Source: an uncultured Eubacteriales bacterium (GTDB lineage: Bacteria > Bacillota > Clostridia > Christensenellales > Aristaeellaceae). From it: a DNA stretch of 64,000 bases. The stretch spans positions 1-64,000 of the forward strand of contig CADANQ010000001.1 of NCBI GenBank assembly GCA_902789365.1, written 5' to 3'. Below, piece by piece: positions 8,454 to 16,796 of this stretch. Made by a program: the position numbers and the translations under genes. Every line of letters begins with the position of its first letter. The stretch's first letter is position 1. The notes under the pieces are model-generated. The model was not told the origin of the DNA, searched no databases, and was given only the letters and a program-made list of their open reading frames with translations.

Positions 8454-9398
8454 ATGCAATATATCGTAATGGACCTGGAATGGAACCAGCCGATCTCCTA
8501 TTCCTCCGCCGCCTACAGGAACGTGGGCGAAAAACTGATCTTTGAGATGATCCAGATCGGCGCCGTGAAACTGGATGAAAACCTTGAGGTTGTCGATACC
8601 TTTACCCAATTGATCCGCCCGATTTACTATGTCAGGCTGCACCCCCGGATCAAAAGGATTACCCATATCAGCCAGGAAGAACTGGAAGAAGCCCCGCCGT
8701 TTTCGGAAGCGCTGACAAGATTCGCCGATTTCTGCGGGCAGGATTATGCCCTGATCACCTGGGGATGCGACGACGTATCGGTCCTTGAGCAAAACAAGCG
8801 TTTCTTCCGCTGCGGCATCGAATTGTCGGATGTTTACGACATGCAGCGCGTATACGGCGAAATGATCGGCAACACCAGGGAGCGTCAGGGACTGCAGGCC
8901 GCCATGGCTCATTTCGAGATCGATCCCGACGAGGAAAAGCCCTTCCACAACGCCCTGAACGACGCATGGTACACGGCCATGGTCCTGCGCCGTCTGCCGG
9001 ATCCCGCCAAAGTGCTCCAGTACCCGCTCAAGCCCAAGCTGCTGCAGCACAGCGCCCGCGCTCGCGAGATGCGCACGGAGCTCCGTCTGCGCGGAAGCGT
9101 CGGCTCCGTGCTTTCCAGCGGCGCCGCACAGCAGCCTCCCTGCCCGGTATGCGGGAAAAAGTTGACCGTTCCAGAGGGTTACGTCCGCCTTGGCCCGGAC
9201 CGCTTCATGGCCCTGGCCGACTGCCCCCAGCACGGTCTTGTATTCAGCACCATCGAAAAGAAAACCGTCGAAGAGGGCAAACAGATACTCGTCCGCACCA
9301 CCGCCCTTTCCGACGAGCAGTCCAAGGCGTATATTTCAACCAAACATATCCAGTGGCGCAACAAACTGAAGCTGCAGGAAGCATCTTCGACGACCTGA
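8454..9398 (+). CDS. DnaQ-like 3'-5' exonuclease with C-terminal zinc-ribbon-like region
   Basis: 314 residues from the ATG at 8454, preceded by AAGGCG; the frame continues upstream inside the previous gene but has no better start. The exonuclease core (about 1-180) shows the DEDDh residues: MDLEWNQ (D and E), the aspartate of WGCDD, and HNALNDA (H and D). After a basic linker, CPVCGKKLTV and DCPQHG look like a zinc-binding pair. The layout resembles KapD-type exonucleases of Firmicutes, whose substrate is thought to be RNA or DNA ends. It lies 13 bases after the flavoprotein gene and 19 before the kinase gene, so all are probably one transcript. Confidence 0.85.
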   Translation: MQYIVMDLEWNQPISYSSAAYRNVGEKLIFEMIQIGAVKLDENLEVVDTFTQLIRPIYYVRLHPRIKRITHISQEELEEAPPFSEALTRFADFCGQDYALITWGCDDVSVLEQNKRFFRCGIELSDVYDMQRVYGEMIGNTRERQGLQAAMAHFEIDPDEEKPFHNALNDAWYTAMVLRRLPDPAKVLQYPLKPKLLQHSARAREMRTELRLRGSVGSVLSSGAAQQPPCPVCGKKLTVPEGYVRLGPDRFMALADCPQHGLVFSTIEKKTVEEGKQILVRTTALSDEQSKAYISTKHIQWRNKLKLQEASSTT

Positions 9399-9417
9399 CC
9401 TGAAAGAGGGATGAAAA

Positions 9418-11076
9418 ATGAACATCACCATCAGGATACGCGATGAAAGCCGCTGTCTTCCCGCCGGAACGCTGCTCTCCGAAGCGATGAAGGCGTTCTT
9501 CCCGGATGATTACCGGTCCGTCTATGCCTGCCTCCGCGGGGGCAGCATCGTGGAACTGAGCGCCCCGATCACGGAAGACTGCACCCTTGTCCCGATCACA
9601 TACACCCACGAGGAAGGACGCCGCATTTACGAAAGGACGCTGCGTTTTGTTTTCCTGATGGCCGCCGAAGTGCTGTTTCCCGGCGCCCGCGTCCGGATAG
9701 AGCATTCCATCGGATACGGCATCTTCGTACGCATCAGGGAACGATACCTTTCTCAGGCCGACATCGTTGCCCTTCAGGGAAAAATGGATGAGCTCATCGC
9801 TTCCGACCTGCCGATAAAACATGAGAAAGTCGCGAAGGAGGAAGCCTACGCTTACCTGATCGGAAAAGGAGACCTGGCCGGAGCGGAGATCGTGAAAAAA
9901 AGCCGGCACACCGAGCTGCCGGCCTATGTCTGCGGGACGATGATGGACTATTTTTACGGCGCCATGCTCCCGTCCACAGGCTGGATTCACGCATTTTCTC
10001 TGAGGCTTGTTTACCCGGGCCTCACAATCATGATGCCCTCCCCTGCCGACTGGCGTTTCCCTGCCGCTTTTACGCACCGCCCGAAAAACCTGTCGGCATT
10101 CAGCCAGTCCATTCAGTGGTGCGACATCATGAACATCAACAACGCTTCCGACCTGAACCGGCTGGTCCGAAACGGCCAGTTCAGGGACCTGGTTCGCGTT
10201 AACGAAGCCCTGCACGACAGGTCCATGTCGCAGATCGCCGACAGCATCATGCAGAGCAAGGCCAAGGCAATCTTCGTCGCGGGGCCCTCCTCCAGCGGGA
10301 AGACCACCTTTTCCAATCGTCTGGCCATCCATCTGCGCGTCCTCGGTTTCAGGCCCGTTCTGGTATCGCTGGACAATTTCTACAGAAATCGGGACCAGGT
10401 GCCTCTTGACAGCGACGGTAATCCGGACCTGGAAGCGCTGGACGCCCTGGACGTTCCCTATCTGAACGATTGCATCGGCCGCCTGCTGACGGGACAGACC
10501 GCCATGATCCCGCGCTACAGCTTCAAAACCGGGATGCGGGAAGAAAAAACCGACCCCGTCACCCTCGGACAGGATCAGCTGATTATATTTGAGGGGATTC
10601 ACGCCCTCAATCCTGTATTCCATATCGGTTTTGACCCGGCGCTGCTTTGCAGGATTTATATCAGCGAATTGACCTGCATAAATATCGACGACCACAACCG
10701 CATTCGCACCACTGACGCCCGGCTGCTCCGCCGCCTGGTAAGGGATCACGCTTTCCGCGCTTCTCCGGCAAAGGAAACCCTCGACATGTGGCCCAGCGTA
10801 CGCGCCGGCGAGGAAAAATGGATTTTCCCCTACCAGGAAAACGTGGACCATGTGTTCAATTCGGTCCTGCACTACGAGCTTCCGGTAATCAAGCCCTACG
10901 CCGAAGAGATTCTTGCCCGGATCGATCCGGACGACCCCCAGTACCTGGTCGCCGGCAGGCTCCTGAACATTCTGAGCTGCTTCGACGCCGTTCCCCGGGA
11001 ACTGCTGAACGAGATACCGCCGCTGTCGCTGCTTCGGGAATTCATCGGCGGCTGCACCTTATATATGGAAAACTGA
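9418..11076 (+). CDS. Nucleoside kinase, TGS domain plus uridine kinase domain
   Basis: 552 residues. An N-terminal TGS-like domain (about 1-65) and a region resembling the second N-terminal domain of threonyl-tRNA synthetase (about 65-220) precede a phosphoribulokinase/uridine kinase domain. Its Walker A motif GPSSSGKTT is at 289-297, with VLVSLDNFYRNRD and the Walker-B-like IIFEGIHALN after it. The family is annotated as nucleoside or uridine kinase and is common in Clostridia; the role of the ThrRS-like half is not known. GAGGG lies 8 bases before the ATG. It is the last gene of the surE run and converges with the next gene with only five bases between them. Confidence 0.85.
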   Translation: MNITIRIRDESRCLPAGTLLSEAMKAFFPDDYRSVYACLRGGSIVELSAPITEDCTLVPITYTHEEGRRIYERTLRFVFLMAAEVLFPGARVRIEHSIGYGIFVRIRERYLSQADIVALQGKMDELIASDLPIKHEKVAKEEAYAYLIGKGDLAGAEIVKKSRHTELPAYVCGTMMDYFYGAMLPSTGWIHAFSLRLVYPGLTIMMPSPADWRFPAAFTHRPKNLSAFSQSIQWCDIMNINNASDLNRLVRNGQFRDLVRVNEALHDRSMSQIADSIMQSKAKAIFVAGPSSSGKTTFSNRLAIHLRVLGFRPVLVSLDNFYRNRDQVPLDSDGNPDLEALDALDVPYLNDCIGRLLTGQTAMIPRYSFKTGMREEKTDPVTLGQDQLIIFEGIHALNPVFHIGFDPALLCRIYISELTCINIDDHNRIRTTDARLLRRLVRDHAFRASPAKETLDMWPSVRAGEEKWIFPYQENVDHVFNSVLHYELPVIKPYAEEILARIDPDDPQYLVAGRLLNILSCFDAVPRELLNEIPPLSLLREFIGGCTLYMEN

Positions 11077-11081
11077 TTTTT

Positions 11082-12002
11082 TCAGGCGCCGCCCACAAGA
11101 CGGCCGGCAAGGGATACCTGGGAACAGATCCTGTCGACGACTTCCTCCGCGGATCCGATGGGAAGCGCCATCACGTCCCCTGCCCCGCGGGTCACATTGT
11201 ACACGCCCGTTCGTATGCAGGCCGCCTCCCTGAACAGGTGACATGAAAATTCAAGAAAATCGGCGCTTGACAGCACCGCCGACAGCATTTCGCCCATCCG
11301 CGTCCCGGCGTTTTCGGAGCTCTCGCAGAAATAGACCCCTCCGGAAACGCCGTACATTTTTCTGACAGGCAGGCACGAATGGGCAAGCTCCTCGGCCGCG
11401 GCGCTGAAAACAGCACCGAAGGACGGCGGAAGAACGATCATTCCGTAGTCCTCGGGTTCCCGAATCATTTTTCTGATGGCCTGGTCCGCCGTCATCTCAG
11501 ACAGCCGATTGTCCCCGTTGAGCAGGCTGGCGGAAAGGAAAGCGTTCTTCCAGACGCTTTCTTTTTTTCCCTGGGGTCTGACAGCCGCGAACCCGATTCC
11601 CTTGATCAAAGCAAAATTGCGGACGGCCCTTGCCGCCTCGTCGATCGTTTCCTCGTCGACGGACTGAACGACGGCAATGATATTCCCGGCGGTGTGCTTC
11701 CCGTCGGGTGAAATATCCCGGGCATGATCTGAAATCAGGACCGGGATATTCATCGCGTCCGAAATCTCCGCCCGCAGTTCCCCGTCTCCGGTCAGGGCGA
11801 GCGTACCGTCATATTCGGCGCACCCGTCAATCACTTCCTGGGTCAGGGACACGCCGTATCTTTCCTGGGATCCCTTTCCGATCAGACCGTATCCCACATT
11901 CAGACGGTGCCCGAACGCGGAACAGGTCTCCGAAAGGATTTCTTCCACACACCCGGTGATCCTGTTGTCGGCGGCGTTCTCCCGCAGGATCTTCAGCTTC
12001 AT
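11082..12002 (-). CDS. Divergent isopropylmalate/isocitrate dehydrogenase-like protein
   Basis: 306 residues. The N-terminal 75 residues follow the isopropylmalate dehydrogenase pattern closely: CSAFGHRLNVGYGLIGKGS, then SLTQEVIDGCAEYDGTLALTG. Near 185-215 ADQAIRKMIREPEDYGMIVLPPSFGAVFS resembles the family's segment before the cofactor loop. The usual opening LPGDGIGPE is replaced by LRENAADNRIT, and I see neither the normal substrate-binding arginine cluster nor the usual aspartates. It may therefore be a non-enzymatic or repurposed homologue. It is about 50 residues shorter than real LeuB. The start has GGAAGG about 10 bases upstream, and it follows the CapA-like gene by 25 bases. Confidence 0.6.
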   Translation of the reverse strand: MKLKILRENAADNRITGCVEEILSETCSAFGHRLNVGYGLIGKGSQERYGVSLTQEVIDGCAEYDGTLALTGDGELRAEISDAMNIPVLISDHARDISPDGKHTAGNIIAVVQSVDEETIDEAARAVRNFALIKGIGFAAVRPQGKKESVWKNAFLSASLLNGDNRLSEMTADQAIRKMIREPEDYGMIVLPPSFGAVFSAAAEELAHSCLPVRKMYGVSGGVYFCESSENAGTRMGEMLSAVLSSADFLEFSCHLFREAACIRTGVYNVTRGAGDVMALPIGSAEEVVDRICSQVSLAGRLVGGA

Positions 12003-12027
12003 TTGACGGATGCCCCTTCCTTAAAGA

Positions 12028-13227
12028 TCATTCCCAGTCCAGCGGGTAGCTTTCAACGGCGTATGTCAGCTTTTTTCCCGCCTGTTTCATGGTGTTGATG
12101 ACGGTATCGATATTGGTCTGTTCGGTCAGGGGAGTAATGGCAAAATCGTTATAGTCCCTCCGCGAAGAGATACGGCACGGAATGATCCGGAAGGAGCTCT
12201 GCAGTATTTTGCCGTTTTTGAAGCGGAAGCGGTTCTGGAAAATGAAGGTGTACATGTCGCTGGGTTTGTTGTTGCCGGCGAAGGAGCAGTTGGCCAGCGA
12301 ATAAACGATGTATTTCCCCTGATAGCACTCGATGGGATTGATTCTGTGGCTGTGGGACCCCAGGACAAGATCGGCCCCGGCGTCGACCGTGGCACGGCCA
12401 AGCTTCACCTGGTTGTCCTTGGGCGTATAGTCCAGTTCGTCTCCCCAATGATAATAGACAACCACCAGGTCGTAGTCTTCCCGTACCCGGGCGATTTCCT
12501 CCCTGACCATGACGGCCAGTTCATCGGATGTGTAGGGCTGGTTCAGCGTCTGGTACGCGAAGAGAATCACCCTGATTCCGGCAATCTCATACGAGGCGGC
12601 GTGGGTGGAATCCGCCCACAGGACGCCTGCCTGATCCAGCGCGTCCCGGGTCGACTGGGTCCCGGCTTCCCCAAAGTCGCCGATATGGTTGTTTTCGATG
12701 GCCGCCATCTCCACCCCGTTATCCGGCAAAACCGAGGCATAGGATACCGGGGCGAGGAAGAGAAAATCGTTGTTCTGCTTTCTTGAAGGGATGGAATAGT
12801 TCTCCGCCAGCACGCCCTCGAAATTGACGATGGTCAGGCTGTCGTTTTCAAAGATCCCCCTGACGTTGCGAAAGATGAAATTGATATCATTGTTCTGTTT
12901 TTCCAGTTCCTTCTGGAAGATCGATTTACCGCTGCTCTTGACATTCCTGCCGATGGTAACGTCGCCGCAGGCCGTAATGGTGATAAAAATACTCCCGTCC
13001 TCGCCGTAGGTAACGATTCCCGAGGTCAAAGCGGCAGGCAGGGGGACGTCCTCCTGTGCGGGCTCGTCATCGCTCGCGGCGCCGCCGTCCCCTTCCTGCC
13101 GCCAGACCGGTTCGATAAACGGCACCTCAATCTCACCGTCCGCGCCCCGCTCGTATTCATCGGCAGCCGCAGACACAGCCGCAAAACAGAAAAAAAGCGC
13201 AAGAAAAACGACGATCAGTTTTTGCAT
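12028..13227 (-). CDS. CapA family protein, exported
   Basis: 399 residues from the ATG at 13227, which has GGAGG 5 bases upstream; a start 15 bases earlier is possible but lacks a site. A signal peptide (about 1-22, MQKLIVVFLALFFCFAAVSA) and an acidic linker precede a CapA (poly-gamma-glutamate synthesis) calcineurin-like domain: ACGDVTIGRN, VNFEGVLAEN, NNHIGDFGEAGTQST, YYHWGDELDY and VLGSHSHRINPIECYQGKYIVYSLANC. These hold the histidines and aspartates of a metallophosphoesterase fold. No capB or capC gene is nearby, so polyglutamate synthesis is not implied. The protein probably acts outside the membrane on an unknown envelope substrate. Confidence 0.85.
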   Translation of the reverse strand: MQKLIVVFLALFFCFAAVSAAADEYERGADGEIEVPFIEPVWRQEGDGGAASDDEPAQEDVPLPAALTSGIVTYGEDGSIFITITACGDVTIGRNVKSSGKSIFQKELEKQNNDINFIFRNVRGIFENDSLTIVNFEGVLAENYSIPSRKQNNDFLFLAPVSYASVLPDNGVEMAAIENNHIGDFGEAGTQSTRDALDQAGVLWADSTHAASYEIAGIRVILFAYQTLNQPYTSDELAVMVREEIARVREDYDLVVVYYHWGDELDYTPKDNQVKLGRATVDAGADLVLGSHSHRINPIECYQGKYIVYSLANCSFAGNNKPSDMYTFIFQNRFRFKNGKILQSSFRIIPCRISSRRDYNDFAITPLTEQTNIDTVINTMKQAGKKLTYAVESYPLDWE

Positions 13228-13311
13228 TGCTTCCTCCGTCACTTTTCCGAGTGCTCCCGCGCCGCGTCATGAAAGGTTTTTTCCGTTTCACGGGGCAGCC
13301 TCGCTCACACA

Positions 13312-14487
13312 TCAGGATAATCCGTCTATAAAACGCTTCATACGCGTAAAAGCTTCCGTCATTTTATGAATATCCGTCGCATAACAGCAGCGGATATGTC
13401 CTTCCCCGCTCTTCCCGAAGGCGGTGCCCGGAACGCAGACCACCTTTTCCTCCTCCAGAAGCCTGCGGCAGAAAGTTTCGGAATCCAGTCCGGTGGACGC
13501 GACGGAAGGAAAACAGTAAAATGCGCCCCTGGGTTCGAAGCACTTAAGGCCCATATCCCCAAACGCCTTCAGCATAACCCTCCGCCTGCGGTCATAGCTG
13601 TCGCGCATGACCGCGACGTCTTCATAATTGTTTTCCCTGCCGCGTTTCAGGGCCTCAATGCCTGCCACCTGGCTTTGCCTCGGCGCGCACATGATGCCGT
13701 ATTGGTGGATTTTATTCATTTCATACAGGAATTCCTTCGGCGCGCAGGCATATCCAAGACGCCAGCCGGTCATTGCAAAGGCCTTGCTGAAGCCCGAGAT
13801 ATAGACCGTCCTCTCGCGCATGCCGGGAAGAGAAGCGATGGAGGTATGCTCCCCGGCATAAGTCAGTTCGCTGTATATTTCGTCGCTGATGACGAGGATA
13901 TCCTTCCTGATGCAGACATCGGCGATTTCCTTCAGGTCCCCGGCGGGCATCACCGCTCCCGTGGGATTATGGGGGTACGGAAACACCAGCGCTTTGGTCC
14001 TGGGGGTAATCGCCTTCTTCAGGTCGTCCGCCCTCAACCGGAAATCGTTCTCCATCACGGTGGGCACCAGCACGGGCGTCCCCCCCGAAAAAGAAACGCA
14101 GGGCGCGTAACTGACGTACCCCGGATCCGGGATGACGACTTCGTCGCCGGGTTCGATGCAGACCCTGAGCGCCAGGTCGATGGCCTCGCTGGCCCCGACC
14201 GTAATCATGATCTCCTGCTCCGGATCATAGGACAGGGAATAACGTCCGCGCAGATAATACGCGATTTCCCTTCGCAGTTCGATCATGCCCTTGTTGCCCG
14301 TATACTGGGTCCCGCCCGCGATTACCGAATCGATGGCCGCGGAACGGATATGATAGGGCGTAACAAAATCAGGTTCGCCCACACCAAGGGATATGGCATC
14401 CTTCATCAGGGAGGCGATATCAAAAAAACGCCGTATCCCGCTCGGCGGAACGTCCCTGACGCGTCCGGCTATGAAACGGTCGATCAA
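13312..14487 (-). CDS. PLP-dependent class I/II aminotransferase
   Basis: 391 residues. Fold-type I aminotransferase with GVGEPDF (35-41), GNKGMIELR, PDPGYVSY, HNPTGAV (173-179), SDEIYSELTY (201-210) and the PLP lysine K235 in SGFSKAFAMTGWRLGY. The closest pattern is the PatA/AspB-like group of Firmicutes that use aromatic amino acids, aspartate or N-acetyl-diaminopimelate as substrates; the sequence alone does not decide which. Its start codon overlaps the end of the Lrp gene by 4 bases, so the regulator and the enzyme are made together, and the regulator probably senses the amino acid concerned. Confidence 0.88.
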   Translation of the reverse strand: MIDRFIAGRVRDVPPSGIRRFFDIASLMKDAISLGVGEPDFVTPYHIRSAAIDSVIAGGTQYTGNKGMIELRREIAYYLRGRYSLSYDPEQEIMITVGASEAIDLALRVCIEPGDEVVIPDPGYVSYAPCVSFSGGTPVLVPTVMENDFRLRADDLKKAITPRTKALVFPYPHNPTGAVMPAGDLKEIADVCIRKDILVISDEIYSELTYAGEHTSIASLPGMRERTVYISGFSKAFAMTGWRLGYACAPKEFLYEMNKIHQYGIMCAPRQSQVAGIEALKRGRENNYEDVAVMRDSYDRRRRVMLKAFGDMGLKCFEPRGAFYCFPSVASTGLDSETFCRRLLEEEKVVCVPGTAFGKSGEGHIRCCYATDIHKMTEAFTRMKRFIDGLS

Positions 14488-14975
14488 GGGCTCACCGCCA
14501 TTCTCTGGTCTGCGTTGTCACCGACAAAAATAACGCCGTCCTGCTTGTAGCGTTTGAGCACAAAGCTGGACCTGGTGCCGGTCACAGTATCCAGGGGGCT
14601 CAGCTTTTCACTTACAAAAAAAGCCAGCTGCTTCAGATTGGCCGCCTCGACCTGGACGAGAAGATCGTAGCTGCCGCTCATCAGGTAAAGGCTTTTGACC
14701 TCGTCGAACTGGTATATCCTCCTGGCCACGGCGTCAAAGCCCATGTCCCGCTGAGGAGTGACGCTGACCTCAATCATCGCTTCGACACGCTCGCGGTCGG
14801 TTTTTTCCCAGTTGATTACAGGGAGGTAATGAAGAATGATCTTCTCCTCCTCCATTTCGTCCATGGCCGCGGCCACTTCCTGAAGACTCTTCCCCGTCAT
14901 CACGGCAATGGTTTCCAAAGGCGTCCTGCAGTCTTCATTCAGGATGCCGAGGATCTGCATTTTGAAACTGTCCAT
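14484..14975 (-). CDS. Lrp/AsnC family transcriptional regulator
   Basis: 163 residues. A short N-terminal winged helix-turn-helix (about 1-55, LNEDCRTPLETIAVMTGKSLQEVAAAMDEMEEEKII) is followed by the RAM ligand-binding domain (about 65-145), with MSGSYDLLVQVEAANLKQLAFFV matching the core. The Shine-Dalgarno sequence CAGGAG is 7 bases before the ATG. It overlaps the aminotransferase gene in an ATGA junction, a common regulator-enzyme pairing for amino acid metabolism. It lies 80 bases downstream of the GntR gene; a small CCCGAAAGGG hairpin occurs in that gap, but I found no convincing promoter there. Confidence 0.9.
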   Translation of the reverse strand: MDSFKMQILGILNEDCRTPLETIAVMTGKSLQEVAAAMDEMEEEKIILHYLPVINWEKTDRERVEAMIEVSVTPQRDMGFDAVARRIYQFDEVKSLYLMSGSYDLLVQVEAANLKQLAFFVSEKLSPLDTVTGTRSSFVLKRYKQDGVIFVGDNADQRMAVSP

Positions 14976-15055
14976 ATTTTATCTCCTGTATTGGGCGTCC
15001 GATCCCTTTCGGGCAAGACGCTCGTGGTGTGCGGATGCGGAAAAAATCGTATAAA

Positions 15056-15730
15056 TCAATATCCCCGGTTTTTTACCGCGTTCAGGCAGGTGTCCTTGCT
15101 CTCCTCCAGGTGATGCTGCATCAAAAGCTTCAGGCCCTCAAGATCTTTTTCCTTGAGCAGCTCCAGCATCCTGTGGTGCTCCATGTGGGATACGCTCCGT
15201 CTGGAAATGCTGGCGATGGCGATTGCGGAAAACCGGTTGATATACTCCTCCTGGCTGTCGATCACAAACAGGATTCTGTGCTTATCCGAGATGTGTTCGA
15301 GCCCGCTGTGGAATTTCCTGTTGTACATGGCCAGGGCCTCGATGTCGTCCCGTTCGAGCGCTTTATCCATAACCTTCAGAATCTCGTCCAGCTCGGCAAT
15401 TTTTTCAGGCTTGGCGTTCCTGACAATGGACGGCAGCAGAAGCATCATCATCGAATTGCGGATAATAAAAATCTCTTCAATATCGCTGATCGTAAAAGCC
15501 TTGACAATTACGCCATGATGAGGGATATATTCCACAAGGCCGTCATGCTCAAGCTTCTGGAGCGCTTCCCTGAGAGGTGTCCGGCTGATATGAAGCTGTT
15601 CGGCATACGCAGTCTCAACGATCCTTGACCCCGCGGAAATCTGACCGGTGATGATCGCGTGCTTCAGCTGTTCGTACGCGATCTCCCTGATCGGACGGCT
15701 CTGGGTCATTTCATTGAAATGGACCTCCAC
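15056..15730 (-). CDS. GntR family regulator, FCD type
   Basis: 224 residues. The N-terminal winged helix (about 10-75) contains IREIAYEQLKHAIITGQISAGSRI and the recognition segment ISRTPLREALQKLEHDGLVEYIPHHGVIV, diagnostic for GntR. The C-terminal all-helical FCD domain (about 90-215) shows FHSGLEHIS and the metal-type histidines HMEHHRMLELL. I chose the GTG at 15730 because AGGAGGGAG lies 6 bases upstream; an ATG at 15709 is also in frame. Its promoter overlaps that of the divergent zinc-ribbon gene, so it may control both. Ligand unknown, probably a small organic acid. Confidence 0.88.
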   Translation of the reverse strand: MEVHFNEMTQSRPIREIAYEQLKHAIITGQISAGSRIVETAYAEQLHISRTPLREALQKLEHDGLVEYIPHHGVIVKAFTISDIEEIFIIRNSMMMLLLPSIVRNAKPEKIAELDEILKVMDKALERDDIEALAMYNRKFHSGLEHISDKHRILFVIDSQEEYINRFSAIAIASISRRSVSHMEHHRMLELLKEKDLEGLKLLMQHHLEESKDTCLNAVKNRGY

Positions 15731-15759
15731 GCAACTCCCTCCTTTTACTGGGTATATCC

Positions 15760-15788
15760 ATGATACAATCAGGAAAACAGATTGTCAA
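15760..15788 (-). promoter_or_regulatory. Promoter of the GntR gene
   Basis: Minus strand TTGACA (15788-15783), 17 bases, TATCAT (15765-15760). The -35 box is shared, on opposite strands, with the plus-strand promoter at 15782-15810. Confidence 0.8.
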
Positions 15789-15810
15789 GAATCTTGCCAT
15801 GTGTTATACT
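15782..15810 (+). promoter_or_regulatory. Promoter of the zinc-ribbon gene
   Basis: TTGTCA (15782-15787), 17 bases, TATACT (15805-15810). It overlaps the divergent GntR promoter at the -35 box, so polymerase can hardly occupy both at once. Confidence 0.75.
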
Positions 15811-15832
15811 GTACATAAAAGGAGGGATACAT

Positions 15833-16624
15833 ATGTCCTATTGCCCAAATTGCGGAGCGCAGCTGCTCGCCGGTTCCAAGTTTTGCCAGAACTGCGGCAC
15901 CCCTGTAGCCGCCGTCGCTTACAACGCCGCCCCCGTTTACTCAAACGTCGATACCAGCAGGAATGACTACCGCATCATCATGGTCAGGCGCGATACCTGC
16001 TCCAAGGCCAACGCCAGGGAGCTCCTGATGGATATCTTCGGCTACACCGCCGCGGAGTCGAATCTGATCCTTGATTCCCTTCCCGCGGAGATCGCCTGCA
16101 ACCTGACTTTCCAGCAGGCCGTTTACGCCTCCCAGGCCCTTACGGAATACGGGATCGACGTCAGCGTCATCAATTCCGACGGGTATACCGACATCAACCG
16201 GTACGCCTCTTCGTCCGTGTACAACAGCAACGGCTCTTTCCTCAGCAGCGTTCTATCCGTACTGGGCACCCTGACGGTTGCCAACCGCCTGAAGAACCTG
16301 ACCCAGTGGAACCGTCCCCTTTCCTACACCTTCCGGCCCGCCTACCGCCGGACTGATCCTCTGGCCTATCAGCGCCACTACATCAGGAAGCCGGCGCCGG
16401 TGGTCCCCAGCCACCAGAACGTCCCCCGCAGGGACGAACCGCTGCGCAACGCGGTCAGTCCGAGGAGACCGGCCCCCGCCCGGACTCCCGCCCCCGATTC
16501 CAACGCCAAAGCCAATACGCCCATTTCCCGCGGACTGCACGCCGATCCCAACGGCGGCGGACATGGCGTCAGCCCCCTCGGCCCCGGTCCCAGCGGCCCC
16601 CTCGGTCCCAACAGGCGCAAATAA
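15833..16624 (+). CDS. Zinc-ribbon protein with L7/L12-like middle domain
   Basis: 263 residues from the ATG at 15833 (GGAGGG 6 bases upstream; the frame is open 17 codons further, without a site). The N-terminus is a four-cysteine zinc ribbon, C4-P-N-C7 and C18-Q-N-C21. Residues about 45-105 (SKANARELLMDIFGYTAAESNLILDSLPAEIACNLTFQQAVYASQALTEYGIDVSVIN, read in parts) resemble the C-terminal fold of ribosomal protein L7/L12. A Ser-rich stretch, then a basic, Pro- and Arg-rich tail ends in Gly-Pro repeats. There is no membrane segment or signal peptide. The function is unknown; the ribbon and basic tail suggest a protein or nucleic acid contact. Confidence 0.7.
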   Translation: MSYCPNCGAQLLAGSKFCQNCGTPVAAVAYNAAPVYSNVDTSRNDYRIIMVRRDTCSKANARELLMDIFGYTAAESNLILDSLPAEIACNLTFQQAVYASQALTEYGIDVSVINSDGYTDINRYASSSVYNSNGSFLSSVLSVLGTLTVANRLKNLTQWNRPLSYTFRPAYRRTDPLAYQRHYIRKPAPVVPSHQNVPRRDEPLRNAVSPRRPAPARTPAPDSNAKANTPISRGLHADPNGGGHGVSPLGPGPSGPLGPNRRK

Positions 16625-16643
16625 ACAGACAGCCACGCGCTTC

Positions 16644-16666
16644 AGCCGCCCTTCGGGGCGGCTTTT
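16644..16666 (+). terminator. Terminator of the zinc-ribbon gene
   Basis: AGCCGCCC, TTCG tetraloop, GGGCGGCT, then three to four Ts (16644-16666). Perfect 8-pair stem. Confidence 0.85.
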
Positions 16667-16730
16667 CGCCGCCTGCGGGGCGCGTTTCTTTTGATGAGCG
16701 TCCGACGGGCTTTTCCCGTCCGTCGCACGG

Positions 16731-16780
16731 TAAAAAGGCCGTGACGTTCGGGACCTTCCCTTCGCATCACGGCCGTTTTA
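16731..16780. terminator. Terminator of the lysyl-tRNA synthetase gene
   Basis: GGCCGTGA (16737-16744) and TCACGGCC (16767-16774) form an 8-pair stem. On the minus strand it is followed by TTTTT, on the plus strand by GTTTTA, so it can act both ways. A smaller hairpin (ACGGGCTTTTCCCGT) lies just before it. Confidence 0.75.
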
Positions 16781-16796
16781 TTGTTTTCAGCGTTAT

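Noticed and set aside
9244..10872. A 542-codon minus-strand frame opposite the exonuclease and kinase genes.
   Set aside because: It crosses two well supported genes and shows no motif or ribosome site.
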